Origin: DATCVR01 sp036566745
GTDB lineage: Bacteria > Actinomycetota > Actinomycetes > Jiangellales > Jiangellaceae
NCBI GenBank assembly: GCA_036566745.1
Contig: DATCVR010000237.1
Span: forward strand, 1 to 13,982
Direction of reading: 5' to 3'
DNA: 13,982 nt
The notes under the pieces are model-generated. The model worked only from the letters and a program-made list of their open reading frames with translations, had not been told where the DNA came from and searched no databases. A program made the position numbers and the translations under genes. Positions 6,044 through 12,513 of the stretch are shown here, piece after piece (the first letter of the stretch is position 1; each line of letters opens with the position of its first letter).

Positions 6044-6149
6044 GTGAGACGGTTCGACGGGAGCTCTTTGCTCGACACGGAAGGTCAGCGGGGACCGGAG
6101 CTGTGACCGCCCCTGCGAGCCCGCGAGAAATATCCCCCCCAGGTGGTAA

Positions 6150-7280
6150 TCAGGCCGCCAGCAGTCTGCCGATCTCGCGCAGGCCGGTGAGGTCGTGTAC
6201 GTCGGCGGCGAGCACCGGAACGATCGTCACCGGGACCTCGGGGTGGGCCGCCGTGAAGCGCTCGCCGAAACGGGTGTCGCGCGCCGCAAGATGGAGGCGT
6301 TCGGCGTGCAGCCGCAACAGTGACGCCGTGAGCGTGTGCCCCCGCATCGCCTCGAGCCGCTCGGCGCCGGCGATCGCGCTCTCCTCACGGATGCCGGCCG
6401 CGCCGTCGACGTGCATCCGGTTGAGCACCAGCCCCGCGAGCGGCATCGAGTCGCTGGAGAGCCGGTCGACGAAGTACGACGCCTCACGTAGGGCGTCCTG
6501 TTCGGGGATCGCTACCACCAGGAACGCCGTCTCGGGACGCTGGAGCAGCGCGTAGGTGTGCTCGGCCCGCTCGCGGAAGCCGCCGAACATGCTGTCGAGG
6601 GCGTTGACGAACGTCTGGACGTCCCTGAGCAGCTCGCCGCCGAGGATCTTCGTCATCGCCGACGTGACGACGTTGAACCCGGCCTGCATCAGCCGCAGGG
6701 TTCGCCCGCCCACCCGCGCCGGGCCGCTGAGCAGCCGGATCAGCCGCCCGTCGAGGAACGATCCGAGCCGTTCGGGGGCGTCCAGGAAGTCCATGGCCGA
6801 GCGCGAGGGCGGGGTGTCGACGACGATGAGGTCCCACTCGTCGCGATGGCGCAGCTGGCCGAGCTTCTCCATCGCCATGTACTCCTGCGTACCGGCGAAC
6901 GACGAGGACAACGCCTGGTAGAAGGGGTTGGCGAGGATCTGCGCGGCCTTCTCGGGGGTGGTGTGCTCGCTGACCACCTCGTCGAAGGTGCGCTTCATGT
7001 CGAGCATCATCGCGTCCAGCCGGCCGCCGGCCGAGGTGTCGATGCCGGGCACCTCGCGCGGGGTGTTGTCGAGCTCGCTGAGGCCCATCGACTGCGCCAG
7101 CCGCTGTGCGGGATCGATCGTGAGGACCACCGCGCGTCGACCTCGTTCGGCAGCCCGCAGCGCCACCGCCGCGGCCGTGGTGGTCTTGCCCACGCCGCCC
7201 GATCCGCAGCACACCACGATGCGGGTGTGGGGGTCGTCGATCAGCCCGTCGACGTCGAGAACGGCCGGCCGACGGGTCAT
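6150..7280 (-). CDS. Get3/ArsA-like ATPase, second of a pair (Rv3680 type)
   Basis: A 376-residue P-loop ATPase of the ArsA/Get3 group, resembling M. tuberculosis Rv3680, described as a bacterial Get3-like protein (I recall the name BagB). Get3 proteins bind hydrophobic membrane segments; arsenite export is unlikely without ArsB or ArsD nearby. The P-loop is G26-S-G-G-V-G-K-T-T34, where the signature lysine of the deviant Walker A (GKGGVGKT) is Ser27. Switch motifs are TIDPAQRLAQ and VVDTPPSRSAMDFLDAPERL. The middle (about 165-225), with MQAGFNVVTSAMTKILGGELL, is where Get3 has its client-binding helices. The ATG at 7280 overlaps the stop of the partner gene as ATGA and has AAGGAG just upstream, so the two are translationally coupled and probably form a heterodimer. 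Confidence 0.88.
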   Translation of the reverse strand: MTRRPAVLDVDGLIDDPHTRIVVCCGSGGVGKTTTAAAVALRAAERGRRAVVLTIDPAQRLAQSMGLSELDNTPREVPGIDTSAGGRLDAMMLDMKRTFDEVVSEHTTPEKAAQILANPFYQALSSSFAGTQEYMAMEKLGQLRHRDEWDLIVVDTPPSRSAMDFLDAPERLGSFLDGRLIRLLSGPARVGGRTLRLMQAGFNVVTSAMTKILGGELLRDVQTFVNALDSMFGGFRERAEHTYALLQRPETAFLVVAIPEQDALREASYFVDRLSSDSMPLAGLVLNRMHVDGAAGIREESAIAGAERLEAMRGHTLTASLLRLHAERLHLAARDTRFGERFTAAHPEVPVTIVPVLAADVHDLTGLREIGRLLAA

Positions 7281-8257
7281 GCCGCTCCTTGCTCGGTGAG
7301 GGCCTCGGCGAGCTCGTAGAGGGCCGCCGGGTCGATGCCGGTGGGACAGCGGGGCAGGTCGTAGAGCGGCCGGTCGAGGGCCGTCAGCGTGGTGCGTTCC
7401 TTGCGCTCGATCAGCACGCGGTCGGCGTGGTACGCGGCCTCGTCGACGAGTCGGTCGACGACGGCGCCGTCGTCGGGCAGCCCGGCCGCACGGAGGCCGT
7501 CGGCGATGGCCTCGCGGTCGAGGTCGAGACGCCGGGCCGGAGCGAGGTCGCGCGAGCGCAGGTGTGGCGCGCGGACCTGGTTGACCATGATCGCGCCGAC
7601 CTGGATGCCGGTCTGCCGCAGCTCGTCGACGGCGTCGACCGACTCCTGAACCGGCATCTCCTCGAGCACCGTGACGACGTGGACCGCGGTCAACGGGCTG
7701 TGGACGAGATTGGTGATCGAGTTCGCCTGCCGGTTGATCGGGCCCACGCGGGCCAGCGACGACACCGACGTGTTGACGTCGAGGAACTGGGTGATCCGCC
7801 CGGTGGGCGGGGCGTCGAGCACCACGGCGTCGTAGACGTGGCTGCGACGGGAGTCCAGCCGCCGGGTCGCCTCGTAGGTCTTGCCGGTCAGCAGGACGTC
7901 GCGCAGGCCCGGTGCGATGGTGGTGGCGAAGTCGACGAACCCGAGGCGGTCGAGCGCCCGGGCCGCCCGGCCGAGCTTGTAGAAGATCGCGAGGTACTCG
8001 TGCATGGCCTCGCCGGCGTCGATGGCGATGCCGTGGACCTCCCCGCCACCCGGCGCCGAGGCGATCCGCCGCTCGTCGTAGTCGAGCGGAGCCACCCCGA
8101 AGACCTGAGCGAGCGCCTGGCGGCCCTCGACCTCGGCCAGCAGCACGCGGTGGCCTCCGGTGGCCAGCGCCAGCGCGAGCGCGGCTGACGCGGTGGTCTT
8201 GCCGGTGCCGCCCTTGCCGGTGACGACGTGGAGCCGTACGCCCTCCCAGTCACCCAT
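7277..8257 (-). CDS. Get3/ArsA-like ATPase, first of a pair (Rv3679 type)
   Basis: A 326-residue ATPase resembling M. tuberculosis Rv3679 (I recall the name BagA; about 340 residues). The P-loop is G14-K-G-G-T-G-K-T-T22 and keeps the signature lysine K15, unlike its partner. Other conserved parts are the segment after the P-loop (LLAEVEGRQALAQVFGV), FATTIAPGLRDVLLTGK in the middle, the switch II motif VVLDAPPTGRITQFLDV, and IMVNQVRAPHL near the nucleotide base. The ATG at 8257 is chosen because it opens on the fold and a TAGGCT promoter hexamer stands 8 bases before it. In-frame ATG 8284 has no ribosome-binding site and lies upstream of that hexamer. The start overlaps the PAP2 stop by 8 bases, and the stop overlaps the partner's start. 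Probable role: ATP-driven handling of hydrophobic proteins, by analogy. Confidence 0.9.
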   Translation of the reverse strand: MGDWEGVRLHVVTGKGGTGKTTASAALALALATGGHRVLLAEVEGRQALAQVFGVAPLDYDERRIASAPGGGEVHGIAIDAGEAMHEYLAIFYKLGRAARALDRLGFVDFATTIAPGLRDVLLTGKTYEATRRLDSRRSHVYDAVVLDAPPTGRITQFLDVNTSVSSLARVGPINRQANSITNLVHSPLTAVHVVTVLEEMPVQESVDAVDELRQTGIQVGAIMVNQVRAPHLRSRDLAPARRLDLDREAIADGLRAAGLPDDGAVVDRLVDEAAYHADRVLIERKERTTLTALDRPLYDLPRCPTGIDPAALYELAEALTEQGAA

Positions 8258-9152
8258 ACCGGGAGAGCCTACGTAACGCTCCATGCGTGGGGCGTGACGT
8301 GGGGTGCCGCCCGGCTCCTGCGTATCGGCGACGGGTCCGTCCGAGCTGGTCGACCGTGAGGCGCTGGAGGAGGATGCCCGCGCCGACCGCGAGCCATCCG
8401 CCCACGGCGTCGAGCACAAAGTGATTGCCGGTCCCGACGATCACCACGAGCGTCAACAGCGGGTACGCGAGGGCCACGACTCGAATCCACGTGGGCCGAG
8501 CGAGGAACGCGACCGTCAGCCCGCACCACAGCGACCAGCCGGCGTGCATCGACGGCATCGCGGCGTACTGGTTCGACACGGTCTGCATGCCGTCCGAGGC
8601 GAGTGATCCCCAGGTGTCGTGGACCACCACGGTGTCGATGAAGCCCGCGCCGGGCAGCAGCCGGGGCGGGGCCAGGGCCCAGAGGAAGTAGCCGACGAGC
8701 CCGAGCAGGGTGGCGGCGAGGAGAACGCCGCGGACGGTGCGATAGTGGCCCGGCCGGCGGCGGTACACCCACACGAGCACGCCGATCGTCACGGCGAAAT
8801 GCATCGTGGCGTAGAAGTAGTTCATGCCCACCACCAGCCACGACACCGAGTCGACGGCGTGGTTGGCCCACAGCTCCAGGTCGATCTGGAGGCTCCGCTC
8901 GAGGCGGAGGAGCCAGCGTGCTCGTTCGATCGCGACCTCGGCCTGGTGGGGGACCGCGTTGCGGGTGAACGAGTACGCGAGATAGGTCGCCACGACCAGG
9001 CAGACCTCGACGATCAGCCGGGGGCGTCGGCGAGGCGTGAGGGCCCAGCCGCCGGAGGTCGTTACCGGGGCCGGGCCGGTTGTGGTCCGCGGCCGATGAC
9101 CCGGCGCGGGATCGTCCCACGTCGAGCCACCGGCCTGCGGCGATTTGAGCAC
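8250..9152 (-). CDS. PAP2-superfamily membrane phosphatase (Aur1/Ipt1-like)
   Basis: A 300-residue integral membrane protein of the PAP2 superfamily, which removes or transfers phosphate groups on lipid substrates; the exact substrate is unknown. The first 40 residues are polar, then about six membrane helices follow (LIVEVCLVVATYLAYSF, SWLVVGMNYFYATMHFAVTI, VLLAATLLGLVGYFLWALAP and others). The catalytic motifs are PPRLLPGAG after the third helix, AAMPSMHAGW with H203, and GNHFVLDAVGG with H244 (nucleophile) and D248. The GTG at 9152 has GGGGGGAG just before it and lies 23 bases after the stop of the permease gene, so the two are probably co-transcribed. The frame is open further upstream but overlaps the permease gene. 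A link to the exporter, such as lipid or antibiotic-intermediate processing, is inference. Confidence 0.87.
   Translation of the reverse strand: MLKSPQAGGSTWDDPAPGHRPRTTTGPAPVTTSGGWALTPRRRPRLIVEVCLVVATYLAYSFTRNAVPHQAEVAIERARWLLRLERSLQIDLELWANHAVDSVSWLVVGMNYFYATMHFAVTIGVLVWVYRRRPGHYRTVRGVLLAATLLGLVGYFLWALAPPRLLPGAGFIDTVVVHDTWGSLASDGMQTVSNQYAAMPSMHAGWSLWCGLTVAFLARPTWIRVVALAYPLLTLVVIVGTGNHFVLDAVGGWLAVGAGILLQRLTVDQLGRTRRRYAGAGRHPTSRPTHGALRRLSRYG
8266..8271 (-). promoter_or_regulatory. Candidate -10 of a leaderless promoter for the ATPase pair
   Basis: TAGGCT on the minus strand, identical to the ponA2 hexamer, is followed by 8 bases and the ATG at 8257. It lies inside the 3' end of the PAP2 gene, so the pair could be transcribed apart from the ABC-PAP2 genes as well as by read-through. 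There is no Shine-Dalgarno sequence before the ATG. No convincing -35 was found. Confidence 0.45.
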
Positions 9153-9175
9153 GGCTCCCCCCGGGTCCGTGTCGA

Positions 9176-10837
9176 TCAGTTCGTGTAGACGTCGCGCCGC
9201 CGGAAGCCTGCGATGCCGATGGAGATCAACGCCGCAGCGACCGCCGTCAGCACGATCAGCGGTGTCCAGGTCAACTCTGCACCTGGCAGCGGCGGAACGT
9301 GCGTGAACGGCGAGATGTCGAACATCCAGGCGGGCACCTGGAGCAGGTTGCCCAGCATTCCGATGCTCAGCGCGTAGACGATGACCGCCCACGCCGCGGC
9401 AGTGGCCTGCGGGACGACGCCGAACAGCGCTGTCGCCAGCCCGACGGTCACCCAGAGGGTGGGCAGGTAGGCGAGGGTGGCGCCGACGACGTCACCGAAC
9501 AGGCTCGGCTCGGACAACGTGGCCGCGGCGCTTACGCCGAGGCCGACCCCGCTGAGCGCGAGGATGACGCTGCTGCCGACCAGCGCGACGGTGGCGTGGC
9601 TCAGCATCCATCGGGTCCGCGACAGCGCGGTGCTGAGCACCGGCTCGGCGCGGCCCGCCGTCTCCTCGCCGCGCAGGCGCAAGGTGGCCTGGACGGCGTA
9701 GATGGAGCAGACCATCGCCAGCAACGACACGATGAGCGCGACGAACGAGTCGATGAGGGTGGCGCCGCTGATCTCGGGCAGGAAGTCGTTGAGGGTCTCG
9801 TTCTCGGAGGAGAACGTCTCGACCTCGCCGATCAGCTGGCCGTAGACCGCACCGAACACGAACAGCGCGATCGCCCAGCCGATCAGGTTGGCCCGCTGGA
9901 GCCGCAGGGCCAGCCCGATGGGCGTGCCCAGGAAGCGGGTGCCCGAGGCGGGGCCGGGACGCTGCGCGATCAGGCCGGCGCCGACGTCGCGTCGCCGGCT
10001 CAGGGCGAACGCGCAGACGACCAGCAACGCGGCCGCCACGACGGCGATGCCGAGCGGCCACCAGCGGTCGTCGACGTACACCCGGGTCGCCTGGGCCCAG
10101 CCGATCGGTGAGAGCCACGAGAGCGCGCCGTTGCCGATGTCGCCGGCAGCTCGCAGCGCGAACGCCACGCCGATGACCGCACCCGCCATGCCCGAGGCAC
10201 CGCGGGCGTGCTCGGTGACCTGAGCGGTGACAGCGGCGACACCGGCGAAGACGATGCCCACCGAGGCGACGGCCGCGCCGTACAGGAACGATCCGGACCA
10301 GCCGATGCTCTCGATGCCGCTGCCCCCGAGACCGACGGCGATGAGCAGGCCGAGAGCGAGGTTGGTGCCGACCACGGCGATGAGGGCCGCCGTAACGTGG
10401 GCGTAGCGGCCCACGACCGCCGCCCGGACGAGCTCGGCCCGCCCGGTCTCCTCCTCGGCTCGGGTGTGCCGGATGATCATCAGGACGCTCATCAGGGCCG
10501 CGAAGATCGCGACGTAGCCGAGCATCTCGTTGCTCAGCATGGCGCCGTAGGTGTAGTCGTCGACGCCGTAGCCCGGGCCGCTCATGGCCACCGAGGTGGG
10601 GTTGGCGCTCATGAGGGCGGCGCGCGCCTGGCGGTCCTCGGCCGTGGCGTAGAGGTCGGGGAAGCTGGCCGCGGTGCCGATGGTGGTGAGCCCCAGAGCG
10701 GCGACCCAGACCGGGATCCGCACCCGGTCGCGACGCAGGATGAAGCGGACCAGCGCGCCGGTGCCCGCGAGGTGGTTGCCTCCGCGCGGGACGGCGGTGG
10801 TGGCTGGGCGGCTGTGGCGGGCCGTGGCCGTGGTCAT
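9176..10837 (-). CDS. ABC exporter permease, duplicated two-half type (tetronasin-resistance TnrB-like)
   Basis: A 553-residue membrane protein with about 12 helices, the usual form of the actinobacterial permeases often annotated as polyketide-antibiotic exporters. It is an internal duplication: each half carries a cytoplasmic loop with an EETGRAE-type motif, EEETGRAELV near residues 125-140 and EETAGRAEPVLS near 388-402, so one chain replaces a permease dimer. The ATG at 10837 forms an ATGA overlap with the stop of the ATPase gene and has GAGG 7 bases upstream, showing tight coupling. It ends in RRRDVYTN. The substrate cannot be read from sequence; drug, lipid or peptide export are all known in the group. 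PAP2 follows 23 bases downstream. Confidence 0.88.
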   Translation of the reverse strand: MTTATARHSRPATTAVPRGGNHLAGTGALVRFILRRDRVRIPVWVAALGLTTIGTAASFPDLYATAEDRQARAALMSANPTSVAMSGPGYGVDDYTYGAMLSNEMLGYVAIFAALMSVLMIIRHTRAEEETGRAELVRAAVVGRYAHVTAALIAVVGTNLALGLLIAVGLGGSGIESIGWSGSFLYGAAVASVGIVFAGVAAVTAQVTEHARGASGMAGAVIGVAFALRAAGDIGNGALSWLSPIGWAQATRVYVDDRWWPLGIAVVAAALLVVCAFALSRRRDVGAGLIAQRPGPASGTRFLGTPIGLALRLQRANLIGWAIALFVFGAVYGQLIGEVETFSSENETLNDFLPEISGATLIDSFVALIVSLLAMVCSIYAVQATLRLRGEETAGRAEPVLSTALSRTRWMLSHATVALVGSSVILALSGVGLGVSAAATLSEPSLFGDVVGATLAYLPTLWVTVGLATALFGVVPQATAAAWAVIVYALSIGMLGNLLQVPAWMFDISPFTHVPPLPGAELTWTPLIVLTAVAAALISIGIAGFRRRDVYTN

Positions 10838-11778
10838 CGCTGTGCCTCGGCTTCGGTGGATGCGTGAGCTGCGCCGTTGCCGTTGGCCGCTTGGAGCTCG
10901 TCGCCGTAGTGGCGCATGAACAGCTCTTCGAGGGTGGGCGGCTGGCTGGTCAGGGTGGCGACGCCGTAGGTGGTCAGGTGTCGCAGCGCCTCGTCGAGGT
11001 GGTCGGTGTCGACGTCGAACTCGGCGCGGTGGTGTTCGGTGACGAGGTCGTGGATGCCGGGCAGCTCGGCGAGACCGGCCGGCGGGCGGGTGGTCTCGAC
11101 CTTGATCGACGTGCGGGTGATGTGGCGCATCGAGGCGAGCGTGCCGGTCTGGACGGCGCGGCCGAGCCGGATGATCGTGACGCGATCGCACAGCTTCTCG
11201 ACCTCGGCGAGGATGTGGCTGGAGAGCAGGACCGTGCGGCCCTCGTCGACGGCCTCCCGGATGCACTGCTGGAACACGGCCTCCATCAGGGGATCGAGGC
11301 CCGAGGTGGGTTCGTCGAGGACCAGCAGCTCGGCGTCCGAGGAGAGTGCGGCGACCAGCGCCACCTTCTGACGGTTGCCCTTGGAGTAGGTGCGCCCCTT
11401 CTTCGTGGGGTCGAGGTCGAAGCGCTCGAGGAGCTCCTCGCGGCGAGCCGTGTTGAGCCCGCCGCGCAGGCGCCCCAGGAGGTCGATGACCTCGCCGCCG
11501 GTGAGGTTCGGCCACAGATTGACGTCGCCCGGCACGTAGGCGAGCCGGCTGTGCAGCTCGACCGCGTGGTTCCACGGGTCGCCCCCGAGGAGCCGCGCGT
11601 TGCCGGCGTCGGCGCGGAGAAGACCGAGGAGGACGCGGATCGTCGTGGACTTCCCGGCACCGTTGGGGCCGAGGAAGCCGTGGACCTCGCCGGTGTCGAC
11701 CTGGAGGTCCAATCCGTCGAGGGCGCGAGTCTGGCCGAACGTCTTGACCAGTCCGGAGACGTCGATGGCAGGTGTCAT
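10834..11778 (-). CDS. ABC transporter ATP-binding protein of the exporter
   Basis: A 314-residue nucleotide-binding subunit powering the adjoining permease at the inner face of the membrane. Walker A is G37-P-N-G-A-G-K43-S-T. The Q-loop region is followed by the signature in the variant YSKGNRQKVALVAAL (instead of LSGGQ), which is normal for this antibiotic-exporter group. Walker B and D-loop read LLVLDEPTSGLDP, and the switch histidine is in LLSSHILAEVEKL. A C-terminal extension of about 95 residues (from around 220) is typical of these exporters. The ATG at 11778 lies 7 bases after TAGCCT, part of a strong leaderless promoter overlapped by a palindrome. It is divergent from the regulator at 11880, which probably represses it. 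Confidence 0.93.
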   Translation of the reverse strand: MTPAIDVSGLVKTFGQTRALDGLDLQVDTGEVHGFLGPNGAGKSTTIRVLLGLLRADAGNARLLGGDPWNHAVELHSRLAYVPGDVNLWPNLTGGEVIDLLGRLRGGLNTARREELLERFDLDPTKKGRTYSKGNRQKVALVAALSSDAELLVLDEPTSGLDPLMEAVFQQCIREAVDEGRTVLLSSHILAEVEKLCDRVTIIRLGRAVQTGTLASMRHITRTSIKVETTRPPAGLAELPGIHDLVTEHHRAEFDVDTDHLDEALRHLTTYGVATLTSQPPTLEELFMRHYGDELQAANGNGAAHASTEAEAQR

Positions 11779-11785
11779 GAGATCG

Positions 11786-11814
11786 AGGCTACACAGGTTT
11801 CACGAGTTTGTGAA
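11786..11814 (-). promoter_or_regulatory. Leaderless promoter of the ABC exporter operon
   Basis: On the minus strand TTCACA (11809-11814, five of six to TTGACA), a 17-base spacer and TAGCCT (11786-11791) form the best SigA-type promoter in the window. Seven bases then lead to the ATG at 11778, so the transcript should start at the start codon. The -35 hexamer is contained in the palindrome at 11797-11816, so a protein bound there would block RNA polymerase. Confidence 0.65.
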
Positions 11815-11816
11815 AC
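11797..11816. promoter_or_regulatory. Perfect palindromic operator between exporter and regulator
   Basis: GTTTCAC (11797-11803), a 6-base spacer GAGTTT, and GTGAAAC (11810-11816) form a perfect 7+7 inverted repeat. It lies between divergent genes for a winged-helix regulator and its likely target, covers the -35 of the exporter promoter (-19 to -38 from the predicted start) and sits just upstream of the regulator's own TATGAT. A GbsR/MarR-type dimer is the expected ligand. Confidence 0.7.
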
Positions 11817-11826
11817 AATCTAAATG

Positions 11827-11832
11827 TATGAT
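11827..11832 (+). promoter_or_regulatory. Candidate -10 for the GbsR/MarR-like regulator
   Basis: TATGAT matches TATAAT at five of six positions. It would start transcription near 11839 and give a leader of about 41 bases carrying AGGGAG, 7 bases before the GTG at 11880. The -35 zone falls within the palindrome and has no good hexamer, which would suit autorepression. Confidence 0.4.
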
Positions 11833-11879
11833 GAGTCACGGGTTGAGCTGATTCTGCGCGCGGACGAGGGAGTGACACG

Positions 11880-12428
11880 GTGACCACGGAGGTCGATTCG
11901 CAGCACGAGGCGACGCTGCTCGAGTTCGTCGAGAAGTTCGCCATCGTGCTGGCCGATTCCGGGGTGCCGCGGATGCCGGCTCGGGTCTTCGCCTATGTCC
12001 TCGCGGACGACGCCGACCACTACACGGCGCGTGAGCTGGCCGATGGCCTGCGGGTGAGCCTGGCCGCGATCTCCGGTGCGGTGCGCTACCTCGTCCAGAC
12101 CAGGTTGCTCGTCCGCGAGCGGCGGCCCGGCGCCCGCAGCGACCACTACGTCATCGACGACAACGACCTCTGGGCCTCGATCATCCTCGGCCGGACCGCC
12201 CTGCTCGATCGGTGGGAAGCGATCATGGGTGAGGGCGTCGAGGCGCTGGGCGAGGAGCGCCCGGGTGGCCGGCGCCTCCGCGAGTCACAGGAGTTCTTCC
12301 GGTTCATTCACGCGGACATGGTCGGCGCGATGGATCGCTGGGCCGCCTACCGGCACGAACACCATCTGGGCGTGCACCCCGACCCCGGCCCGGAGCCTGA
12401 CGCCGAGCCTGACGCCGAGCAGCGTTGA
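11880..12428 (+). CDS. GbsR/MarR-like winged-helix transcriptional regulator
   Basis: A 182-residue DNA-binding protein. Residues about 12-30 (LEFVEKFAIVLADSGVPRMPA) and the winged helix that follows (ARVFAYVLADD, ARELADGLRVSLAAISGAVRYLVQTRLLVRE, then the wing RRPGARSDHYVI) fit the GbsR/MarR group commonly found beside exporters. The C-terminal half is helical and probably makes the dimer. The tail is charged and ends with a short in-frame DNA repeat (GAGCCTGACGCC twice, 12393-12416). The GTG at 11880 is supported by AGGGAG 7 bases upstream. It is divergent from the ABC exporter, with a perfect palindrome between, so it most likely represses the exporter until a ligand binds. The ligand is unknown. 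Its TGA lies inside the left arm of the long stem-loop. Confidence 0.87.
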   Translation: MTTEVDSQHEATLLEFVEKFAIVLADSGVPRMPARVFAYVLADDADHYTARELADGLRVSLAAISGAVRYLVQTRLLVRERRPGARSDHYVIDDNDLWASIILGRTALLDRWEAIMGEGVEALGEERPGGRRLRESQEFFRFIHADMVGAMDRWAAYRHEHHLGVHPDPGPEPDAEPDAEQR

Positions 12429-12497
12429 TCTTGGAGTTTCTGCGGGATCAATCGGGCGTATCGGGGCCCGATTCGACAGAAACTCCAAGATCAACGC
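12422..12497. repeat. 76-bp compound stem-loop with perfect 21-bp arms
   Basis: Bases 12422-12442 (beginning GCGTTGATCTTGG) are the exact reverse complement of 12477-12497. Inside lies a second perfect inverted repeat, AATCGGGC (12450-12457) with GCCCGATT (12466-12473), around an 8-base loop. Unequal internal loops of 7 and 3 bases separate the stems. The left arm includes the last codons and stop of the regulator; the right arm ends 17 bases before the stop of the convergent gene. It could serve as a two-way terminator, but the arms are longer and more perfect than that role needs, and they are less GC-rich than usual for a terminator. A REP-like or small non-autonomous mobile element is possible. 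Confidence 0.85.
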
Positions 12498-12513
12498 GGG
12501 GGCGGGGAAACGA

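Noticed and set aside
5232..6044. A 270-codon + frame opposite the orphan repeat gene
   Set aside because: It is Ser/Pro/Arg-rich without order and its start has no ribosome-binding site. The minus frame has a good one and sensible helical sequence. Doubt remains because neither has a known homologue to me.
6150..8257. Arsenic resistance locus
   Set aside because: The ATPases are ArsA-like by fold, but there is no arsB, arsC, arsD or arsR nearby, and both proteins resemble the mycobacterial Rv3679-Rv3680 pair.
9179..11575. A 799-codon minus frame covering the permease plus upstream sequence
   Set aside because: The part before 10837 is Arg/Pro/His-rich shadow of the ABC ATPase gene. The permease starts at the ATGA overlap at 10834-10837.
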